Shown here in pieces: positions 32,892 through 39,835 of a DNA stretch of 39,835 bases. Source of the stretch: Nemertoderma westbladi. Its lineage: Eukaryota > Xenacoelomorpha > Nemertodermatida > Nemertodermatidae. The translations under genes were made by a program, and so were the position numbers. Position 1 is the first letter of the stretch, and each line of letters starts with the position of its first letter. The notes under the pieces are model-generated. The model was not told the DNA's origin and searched no databases. It saw only the letters and a list, made by a program, of their open reading frames with translations. The DNA lies in assembly GCA_032718475.1 (NCBI GenBank), contig JAUCBJ010002050.1, forward strand, positions 1 through 39,835, given 5' to 3'.

Positions 32892-33139
32892 GACCAGACC
32901 GCTACTGAAAAAAACACTTGTCTACCAGATGGACTTATTAGTACATTTGGATTTATTGCTTTGGTACTAAGTCAATTTTCTTTCAATGCTATTTTATAAT
33001 ATTTTTAAAATTGCTACACAATGTCTTTTATGTCTGAACTTTAAACTTTAAATTAATTTTAGGAGTTATTAAAGCGGGAACATGGTAAGTTTGGATTTCT
33101 GATATAGAGGTATTCATTCTGCAATGAATCTTTCAAAAG

Positions 33140-33265
33140 TCAATATTGGCAGTCAATTTTACATTTAGAGGGAAAGGACACATTCCATTTAGCAAATTCA
33201 CCACAATTATTACCTCTATTAATAAATTTGGCAACACCATTTACATATTCATGGAGGTTTGTTTT
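33140..33265 (-). other. Possible terminal coding exon, minus strand (unit B, intact context)
   Basis: A 126-bp frame of 41 codons plus stop, beginning KTNLHEYVNGVAKF directly after a minus-strand ccag splice-acceptor-like site (plus 33266-33269) and ending ...KIDCQY. The exon would run across the right end of the large duplication at 33261. Protein-like composition and the acceptor are the only support. No homologue comes to mind. Confidence 0.3.
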
Positions 33266-33494
33266 CTGGTTTTATGAAATCTCTGGTTGATAAAGGGTTA
33301 AAGCTGAGGGATATTTATAAGACATCCATTTCGGGAACATGCTTGAAACTTATTAAAACCAAATCCAGCATTTTAGGAAAATATACAATATTACATTAAA
33401 TAGCTTGGCAAGGGTTTGACATCATACTGTGGCTACAGTAATTGCAAGAAACCTATTGGCCGATTTTAACAACCAACATGGAAGGACAAGATGC

Positions 33495-33807
33495 ACAAAG
33501 TATTCCAAGGTAAAGGTTTCACCTTGGTGTAGTGGTCGCATTGAATTCACATCTCCCGTAGGTCGTGGCTACGATCCTCACATGGGCCAGGGCAGTTTTC
33601 GTTTCGGCACGAATGCTTTAAAGGACCAGCCAGGGCGCATCTCTGCCTTGCATCCTTAAGTGGTAGCTAAATGAGTACTGGAGTTTCCTCTGGAGAGTAA
33701 AGTTCTGGGGGGACCGCACTGGAAATAAGTCGTCGTCAGACTTTGTGTGTAATCTCTGGACTAGCGGCCGAAGAAAATTCACTTTTACTTTACTTTTTAC
33801 AAAGTAT
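33495..33807 (+). mobile_element. tRNA-derived SINE with 9-bp target site duplications
   Basis: The body 33504-33798 is flanked by acaaagtat (33495-33503 and 33799-33807). The A box TGGTGTAGTGG is at 33525-33535 and the B-box-like GGCTACGATCC at 33567-33577, with tRNA-like spacing. The central body (GCTTTAAA, CCAGCC, CATCCTTAAGTGGTAGCTAAATG) matches the SINE at 3230-3476 on its own strand, but the tail is different and ends in cttttactttacttttt. The two are therefore related subfamilies with a shared core. A 76-codon plus frame over this region is spurious. Confidence 0.88.
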
Positions 33808-34112
33808 GATGACATGGAAAAAATGAGAAATATTATTCAAACATCTGGAAGAAAATAGTTATAAAACTGGTTCAGTGACAGTTCAATAGTTATCAGTGGC
33901 TAGTGGTTGTACATATTACCTCTTGGTTGGCTCTCAGACTCAGACAAGAGAGCCTCTCACTAAGGAAATATATTGAATACTAGATTTAGAGGCTATACAA
34001 AGGGCAAGCCCCAAAATCCATTTTTTCACTTTTCTAAAAGAAACCACATCTGCACTGGCTCTTTGAGGTGGTGCAGAGGTGGTTGCAGAATAACACATTT
34101 GAAGGGACTTAC

Positions 34113-34260
34113 ATAATAAAAGCTCCCTCCACCCAAGGACCATAGTCGGACAGCACTAGCCGCCGGTATGCGGGCGTAGTATGCGGGCATGTGGTTTGCA
34201 GCTTGACCGGCGGCTAGTGCTGTCCGACTATGGTCCTTGGGTGGAGGGAGCTTTTATTAT
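34113..34260. repeat. Perfect 54-bp inverted repeat with 40-bp spacer
   Basis: The left arm 34113-34166 (ataataaaagctccctccac ... gcactagccgccgg) is the exact reverse complement of 34207-34260. The spacer 34167-34206 contains tatgcgggc twice (34167 and 34180). One mismatch ends the pairing on the outside. The arms are GC-richer than the surroundings and show no decay, which implies a recent origin, conservation, or a foldback artefact. I see no target site duplication or transposon motif. Confidence 0.95.
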
Positions 34261-34611
34261 ATAATTAACTATGTAACGTGTAAATATTATTTAATTTGAT
34301 ACCTTGATAAAGGGCCGAGTGCCAGAAATCGATCGGTAAACTCTAATCTTGTTTAGTATTCAGGGTATCCCCAGCGGTTAATTATAATTCTTACGATGAT
34401 CAACCAACCCCTAAAGTCGGCATGCCGTACCATCTCAACATTTGAAGGGGACATATTTGTATCAATAGTTGCACTCTCCTTGTATTGGTATTGTACTAAA
34501 CGAAACCCAAACCCCTGGACTGGTAACACAAAAAAACAGGCTGTGAATGGTTGTGGTTATCATGATAATGTTGATACCAGATCACTTTCTTCACCTCCTT
34601 CAAAAATATAA
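34261..34611. other. Unique stretch, no supported gene
   Basis: A 71-codon plus frame (34396-34611) has no recognisable feature. A segment accttgataaagggccgagt followed by gccagaaatcg resembles a common transposon-associated hairpin motif but is too degenerate to classify. Confidence 0.4.
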
Positions 34612-35035
34612 AATATGCCAAGATTCCGCTTAAACGAATTCAAATCACGGAAAGGGGAGAAGGTGTAAAATAATGGAATGTTTCAAGGATTTCACTTTCA
34701 GATATTTCTCCTTCTAGCGGCAGACTAGAGAACTACAGACAGATTAGCACCCTTTGAATAACACAGCTAATGATCTAGTACAAATCTGCCAATTTTCAGC
34801 TTGAACGGATTAAAAGTAAAGAAGTGGGAGGACATTTAATGTTTAGACATGTAGCCCTCTAGTGGGAGACTGATGAACTGATGGTTTCTATATATCTCTA
34901 AAAAATCTTATATTTTGGACTTATTGATCAAAATGGTAACACCAACAACAATGACGACAATGCCAACAACTATTTTCCAATATTTACCCATCCCTCTAAC
35001 AGAACCACTCTGACAACTTTGTGGCTCGCCCCTAA
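34612..35035 (+). repeat. CTCF-motif repeat, third locus (outside the duplication)
   Basis: Two monomers, the second with gccctctagtgggagac at about 34852 (CCCACTAGAGGGC on minus, an exact match to the CTCF core consensus CCASYAGRKGGC), are followed by the family's terminal segment ending actttgtggctcgcccc at about 35017-35033. The order is the same as 2130-2935 in unit A, but divergence is far higher than between units A and B, so this is an independent old copy. Confidence 0.7.
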
Positions 35036-36024
35036 AATAATAACTTATTTTAATGTTATACTCTAATATATTCCTGGTGAATCAGCACAAACCTGTACTG
35101 TTGAGGACAAAACATGTGTTCAGGTTGATTATCTAATGCAACTAAGGATATATCATACATTATACATCTCGATTAATTGCTACTCCTATTTAAATTATAT
35201 TATTATTTTGATTTCATGACATTCATCAATGAGAATGTTGTAGAAAAGCGCAGAATAAATGGCATTCATTTTTCCTAAAATTTAAATTTTGTTCCTTACA
35301 CAGGTGGTCCGATGGCCCCTGTAACCGCTGATAGTTTCCAATACTAATATATGTAAGTTAAATTAATGAGGTCGGAAAACGGACTGATTTGTTTGAAGAT
35401 TGGGTGCCTGGGCATATAACAAGGTGCAAATTTGTTTACACAACATACAAAGTATGCCAGTCGCTCCCAATTTCAATTTTAATTATTTGACTTTATGAAG
35501 GTTTTTGCAAGTACAATTGATATTAAGGTAAGTTTATAGGTATGGATGGCCATCACTTGGAACGAAGCAGTAACAATGCTTGTAGACCTTTCTCCAACTT
35601 TAAAACACCCAGTCCCGGGACATACTGCACTTGTTTCTGTCATTGCGTATCGTCCGTTCTCTTGTAAGTGGGAATGTGTTGATAATAACATCGTCAAACA
35701 ATTCAAGCAAGTAATCTCGTCACGGCTGCTGTTTGGTTTATGTTGGTTTTACCAACCTAATGGTAAGATTTTTACTTCTTTCTTGACCCAATAAATAAAT
35801 AAATTAAATAATCATTTATACCTCAACCTTTTATCGTTTATAATGAACATAATGGTGAAATAAAGTTAGGTTTATTGTTTTGGATAGAAAACATAGACCC
35901 TGTAACCTGCTCCTCCCTTAATGCCACATTTCCCTATATATTAACCTTTTAACAAACTAAACACAAATAGTTGGAGTTTCTGGCCATTTTGCACTATTAA
36001 CTCTTTGAATTAGGACTATAAAAG
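35036..36024. other. Region upstream of the transporter frame; isolated splice-like sites
   Basis: No recognisable coding sequence. There is a good acceptor-like tract (tgttccttacacag, ending near 35303) and a consensus donor aaggtaagt (about 35525-35533). A plus frame at 35546-35794 (82 codons) and a minus frame over the same bases are both unassigned. These could be exons of an unrecognised gene or leader exons of the transporter. Confidence 0.35.
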
Positions 36025-36714
36025 ATGTCAGAAGGGGCAGCTTCCATTACATCTTATGATGAAACAAATGAAATTCCTGCTAATCAGAATGACCATCAAA
36101 AGGGATGGCGACTTTACATGTTGGTGGCCATGTTGCTAATGTATCAAATGATACCAGGTTGGTGTCAGAATCTACTGGAAACATTCTTTCCAATTGTTGT
36201 AGAAGAGCATGGTTGGTCAAAGACCCTGCCTGGTGCATTATTGGCAATGTTTTCTACTGTCAGACTTATAATATACATTAGTTACCCTTATTCTATCAAC
36301 AATTGGGGAACTGGTATATCTTTGGGTCTATTTGGCATTATTGGGGCAGTCTCCCAATTGGCATTTGGGTTTCTAGAATATATTCCAAACAATAACAATG
36401 GATTATATATATTCGCATGTTTTTCTCTGCGCATTATTGAAGCAGTTGGACTCAACATCAGTTATATGTATTCATACAGTCTATTGATGGAGTTGTGGCC
36501 TGCACAAAGAACTTTATTAGCCAGTTTATCTATAGTTAGCGATAGTATTGGATGCATGGTTGCACCTGTTTTTGGTTCTTCCATTTTTGCTTCTTTGGGT
36601 TTTGAGTTCCCATTTATAATATCGGGTTTGATGTTTCTGTACGCGCTTTTGAAGACCTTTAGCAGTTTAACCTGCCAAAATTTATATGTCTTTTGGTTTA
36701 TAAATATACTTTAG
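36025..36714 (+). CDS. SLC18B1-like MFS transporter, N-terminal six helices only
   Basis: 229 codons. After a short hydrophilic N-terminus there are six hydrophobic segments at about 29-47, 68-88, 97-117, 126-150, 162-186 and 195-212. FSLRIIEAVGLNISY (133-147) and the fifth-helix stretch SDSIGCMVAPVFGSSIF resemble the RxIEAxG and GPxxGGxL regions of vesicular-transporter-like MFS proteins such as SLC18B1 (polyamine export into vesicles). Family members have twelve helices and about 450 residues. Here the sequence diverges after residue 213 (SSLTCQNLYV...) and stops, with AATAAA at 36737-36742 shortly after. The second half may lie on a downstream exon outside the window, or the gene may be a truncated or retroposed copy. 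The start has A at -3. A TATAAAAG seven bases before the ATG is too close to be its promoter. Confidence 0.6.
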   Translation: MSEGAASITSYDETNEIPANQNDHQKGWRLYMLVAMLLMYQMIPGWCQNLLETFFPIVVEEHGWSKTLPGALLAMFSTVRLIIYISYPYSINNWGTGISLGLFGIIGAVSQLAFGFLEYIPNNNNGLYIFACFSLRIIEAVGLNISYMYSYSLLMELWPAQRTLLASLSIVSDSIGCMVAPVFGSSIFASLGFEFPFIISGLMFLYALLKTFSSLTCQNLYVFWFINIL

Positions 36715-36742
36715 AAGATGACAAATATTTAATACCAATAAA

Positions 36743-37540
36743 CACAACATTAGCAGAAGCCAGCCTAGTGCGCGTCCATTCACCCGCTGGATAATCCCGG
36801 GAGACTGGATTCTGTCGGCTTAGATTATTATTGCAGTGAAGCTTACTGTATTGTATTATTCGATTGATCGTTAATAAATAATTTCTGACTAATATTATTC
36901 ACTTTCGGGAAATATTAACAGTTCCTTTAGGACGTGGCGCTCTATCTAAATAAACAGAGATATGACTTATACTAATCACAACGGTAAGTCGGTAAGGCTT
37001 AAGATTCACGTATGAGGCGCATTCTTTAGGAAATGCTTAGTTATCAATCACAATCATACACTACCGGTAACAAACAATACTGCTCACTAATTTGCCGACC
37101 GTCAATGAATTTTTATCATATATAAAGCGAACAGCAATTGACTCATGTAGGGCTTACCAAATAGCATTAAATTCACTACAAACCACAACAATATAAGTCG
37201 CAATCGCTATATATAACCCGTCTCTCTAACCTGTAGTGTATCAAGAAAATTGGGAAATTTGGGTTCTTTATATGTTCTCCAAATAATATTCAACCAAAAC
37301 ACAACAGTAAACAGCATTAAGACGGTAGGTTAAGATATGATATGACAAGATGTGAACAAAGTATTGTTATGCATTGATATGAATCGATAACAGTCATACG
37401 CTCTATAATTTAAGCCTACTAATGTTTCTTCTAAAAGTATGAAACGAATTGATTCTAGAGCCGTTGTTCCTGGCCTAGACAGCAATAACAACAAAGTATC
37501 AAGTAAAACAGTAAGACTGAACACTCTCCTTATGATCGGC
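36743..37540. other. AT-rich stretch without a recognised gene
   Basis: No further transporter exon is found on the plus strand: I looked for glycine-rich hydrophobic helices 7-12 and saw none. Minus frame 37330-37524 (64 codons) is unremarkable. Confidence 0.4.
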
Positions 37541-38980
37541 CGAAAAGCTACACGTCGACAGGAAAAATCGCTCTGATTGGCTCAAGCCAAACAAAGAACC
37601 ATGCGTCCAATGGCTGTTTCCATGTCAGCACACTTGCGTCCTTCTGGGCTCCTCTCTGATGACTTCGAGGCGCACCCATGAGGCGGACGCTGTCCCACCA
37701 CCCCTGGGGCCAGTCCGACTCCGTTTTTATCAGACTGGGCCGGAGGGTAGCCCGATGCTTCCCGGGTTCAATTTTCAATCCCCCGATCACACCGGCACAG
37801 CTCGTCGGTGTAGCCGATCCAGGCTTACGGTTGATCGCCTACTGTTAACTTACTGTGGCCTGACTGTACATTGAGCCAACTCAGAGAGTCAACCGGCGGG
37901 TGGACCAGTCGATAGCGATCGAGCATCAAGGTCGCCCTTGAGCCAAACCGACGGTCTTGTCCCAAGTGGGCTTGCGCTACCCAACATGGAATATTGACCG
38001 TTTTCACCCGCCTCGCCGGCAGTATTTGAAAACGCAATACTGTCTGTAGCTAAAAAGCTACTGAACAAGTCACCACTTACCAGTCACTGTACACGTGTAC
38101 TCAACAGATGTTCGATAATCAAGTACTCAAAAGTAAACACAAAATCGGACACATACCATGCACACACAGAAGACACAATCGGGAAAGACAAAATCGGTGA
38201 CAAAATCAGAGGGGACAAAATTGTATCGACTAATAAAGAGTCGAGAGTATTTTATTTTACCGACAGGGTAAAATAACTTTGTGTGCACAAAGGATGCTGG
38301 GGTGCAGTAAAGATATGGTCCTACTAATACCAGCGGCGTCGGGTCCAACCGGCAAGGGTTCCCATACTCACTCGCAGTGGCCACACATACAAAACACAGT
38401 TCATACCACACAACACCACAAATCACACCATGCCACCACCCCTACTGTGTACAGGACTGGCAGTACGGCAACAGGCCGACTAGACGGTACCACGGCACCA
38501 TGTTAATTCATGGTTCGCAAGACACGAGGGCCTTCAGTAACTCCCCTGCACTATATCAAATTTAACGTGCCCCCGGACCCTCACGAGCCCGCCGCCGCCT
38601 GTTGCTGGCACCCCTATAGAGACCTCACCTCCTTGGGTACCAGCTGTTAGATGTCGTAATATGAATCATCACGGCTAAGCTGTGAAAGGTTGTTGGTGCA
38701 TTGCAGGTTTTTTGCCTTACCATGTCCGCCAAAAGAAGTATATAGCAGAATGACTTTTATGTCCGTTAAAACACCTGTAACGGTACCTTGCGGGCGAGGG
38801 GAATATATATACAGTTAGAGAACCTTTTTAGAGTATTCCAGCGCCTGGGGGGAAACTGGATTGCGAAGCAAAGGGGCCAGTTATATCCCACAGAAGCTTT
38901 TACACCGCTCCCAGAAAATGGGATTTGAGTCTATAAATATACAAAATCACAGTTTCTAATATACGTAAATACTCTAAACA
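37541..38980. other. GC-rich segment without an assigned gene
   Basis: Composition changes sharply near 37540 from roughly one-third GC to about one-half. Inverted and direct CCAAT-type pentamers occur (attgg near 37577, ccaat near 37608), as does a short degenerate run of gacaaaatcgg-like units at about 38137-38222 (five or so copies) and a small hairpin ccgtta...taacgg at about 38763-38783. A gggaatatatatacagttag TATA-like sequence is at about 38798-38817. Open frames on both strands overlap each other and resemble nothing known. The segment may belong to the same element as the zinc-knuckle frame. Confidence 0.4.
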
Positions 38981-38981
38981 G

Positions 38982-39830
38982 TTAGTCTTTCTTGCGCGGA
39001 CGGCGTTTACGCAGTTTTTTAAAGCTAGCCAGAGTCCTTTTCTCTTTGGGGCGAGCCACTTTACAAGGAGGGCTATAACTCCTGGGTGAAGGGTGCAATA
39101 TGATTGCATCAGAGGGTGTAGGATTATGGTCGGTGTATCCGCCAGTCGAAGTACCGGGTTGATTGACATCAACGTCAGGGGAGAGGGGTCTAACAGCTTT
39201 GAGAGCTCGTTTCAAGACAGCCGCTCTTACGGGTCCTTTACGAGTGGTCTGAACGAGGGCCGTGGGTGGACCATAGGCAGTTAGAAACCTCCGGGGTTTA
39301 ATGGTCCTTTCCAACTCGCGTTTGCGGGCTCGGTATTCGTAAGGCCGTCGATATACTTCCTGTAACTCAGGGTGTGAGTTAACAAACAATTCTCCACAGT
39401 CCGGATCCTGACGGATATGATTGATTAAGTTATAGGAATGAAGGTCGCTAGGATTAACACTCCTGAGAAATTTGCGTACGAATTTGGTTGAAATACATTC
39501 TCCGACGCGCTTCAGTAGCTCGTAACTTGATATGCGTGATTTCTGTTCAACCAAAGCGAATAGATAAGGATGGAACGCATAAACTCCTTCGTAAGCGCGT
39601 CCGGGATAATAGCGATGGCGCGAATCACAATGTAAATCAGCGTTCGCTTCCCAAGCTGTGATGTAACGTAGTGTGATCATTTCATCTACGCTTTCCAAAT
39701 CGTGATTAAAAGGGCAATCGAAACTGGCGTGTCCCTTTAGTTGACAATGGTGACATTGAGTCATAAATTGAGGGCAAACCGCAAAAACGTGCAAATTATT
39801 AAATCTGCAATACGCGCAATAAATTTCCAT
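38982..39830 (-). CDS. Unassigned tandem zinc-knuckle protein, possibly partial at the N-terminus
   Basis: 282 codons from the first visible ATG (39828-39830). No in-frame stop precedes it in the last five bases, so the protein may begin beyond the window. Residues 5-19 form CX2CX5HX4C and residues 26-39 form a canonical CX2CX4HX4C knuckle, both typical of single-stranded nucleic acid binding. The middle (about 55-165) is mixed and hydrophilic, with aromatic clusters but no domain I can name. The C-terminal quarter is Pro- and basic-rich and ends in KKLRKRRPRKKD, a likely nuclear-localisation or nucleic-acid-binding tail. No reverse transcriptase, protease or integrase follows in the next 1.4 kb. 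A gag/ORF1-like protein of a mobile element, or a DNA-virus-like or host-derived zinc-knuckle gene, are all possible. The frame is long, clean and GC-rich, so I am confident it is or recently was coding. Confidence 0.65.
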   Translation of the reverse strand: MEIYCAYCRFNNLHVFAVCPQFMTQCHHCQLKGHASFDCPFNHDLESVDEMITLRYITAWEANADLHCDSRHRYYPGRAYEGVYAFHPYLFALVEQKSRISSYELLKRVGECISTKFVRKFLRSVNPSDLHSYNLINHIRQDPDCGELFVNSHPELQEVYRRPYEYRARKRELERTIKPRRFLTAYGPPTALVQTTRKGPVRAAVLKRALKAVRPLSPDVDVNQPGTSTGGYTDHNPTPSDAIILHPSPRSYSPPCKVARPKEKRTLASFKKLRKRRPRKKD

Positions 39831-39835
39831 CGCCA

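Larger units (their letters stand above)
17676..33261 (+). repeat. Tandem duplication, unit B (15.59 kb)
   Basis: Second copy of unit A in the same orientation. It begins with gctggggtaatttgggac directly after the unit A end sequence (ggaggtttg), and finishes with the same ggaggtttg at 33253-33261 before unique sequence starts. Unit-specific events are about 120 extra bases near 22617-22735, a 123-bp retroposed tail at 23255-23377, a 746-bp LINE fragment at 27084-27829, a 2.7-kb LINE at 30203-32887, and the absence of the 320 bp found at 15848-16167 in unit A. Removing these leaves nearly 12 kb of shared core in each unit. Confidence 0.95.

Noticed and set aside
36015-36024. TATAAAAG as promoter of the transporter
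   Set aside because: It lies seven bases before the ATG, so transcription would start inside the coding region.
37740-37800. tRNA-like box B (gggttcaattttcaatccc)
   Set aside because: The spacing and the missing A box do not support a pol III promoter, and no target duplications were found.
38127-38426. 99-codon minus frame rich in Cys and Phe
   Set aside because: The composition is produced by the acaaaatcgg-like repeats and A/C-rich DNA read in antisense; overlapping plus frames are equally long.

Overview
The window is animal nuclear DNA, most likely from a deuterostome marine invertebrate, with an echinoderm or other ambulacrarian as the best guess. It is AT-rich and has no operons or bacterial promoters. 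It is crowded with APE-type LINEs, tRNA-derived SINEs, DNA-transposon derivatives and simple repeats, and the few host-gene candidates are short exon-like pieces. The organism call rests on a CC...CxC amidated peptide precursor that resembles orexins (known from vertebrates, amphioxus, hemichordates and echinoderms), on an SLC18B1-like transporter fragment, and on general repeat texture. It is an inference.

The dominant structure is a direct tandem duplication. Unit A (about 1123-17675) and unit B (about 17676-33261) share roughly 12 kb of collinear sequence at about 98% identity by eye. The left breakpoint lies in a 20-bp minisatellite (1069-1140). After duplication, or on separate haplotypes, each unit acquired its own insertions. 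Unit A has a 5'-truncated L2-type LINE (3771-6835) and a TTAA-flanked piggyBac-like element holding a 163-bp repeat array (11479-12686). Unit B has a 123-bp retroposed tail (23255-23377), a 746-bp LINE fragment inside a BEL/Pao remnant (27084-27829) and a 2.7-kb CR1/Jockey-like LINE with a long open frame (30203-32887). Unit B has also lost 320 bp of an old LINE. Collapsed-then-unrolled haplotypes in an assembly are a real alternative to a genomic tandem duplication.

Older features shared by both units are: a CTCF-motif-bearing repeat array, a tRNA-derived SINE with 17-bp target site duplications, a 311-bp TIR element (MITE), a candidate secreted neuropeptide precursor just downstream of that MITE, a cluster of CCATRGCAAC motifs, a BEL/Pao fragment, and a dead LINE that has lost the catalytic DD of its YADD box.

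Right of the duplication (33262-39835) are a second SINE with 9-bp TSDs, a perfect 54-bp inverted repeat around a 40-bp spacer, another copy of the CTCF-motif repeat, a six-helix SLC18B1-like MFS reading frame, and then a markedly GC-richer terminal segment (from about 37540). That segment ends in a 282-codon minus-strand frame with two tandem zinc knuckles and a basic C-terminus, which I cannot assign to a family.

The most interesting items are the duplicated orexin-like peptide precursor, the unassigned zinc-knuckle protein, the satellite-carrying piggyBac-like element, and the perfect inverted repeat.
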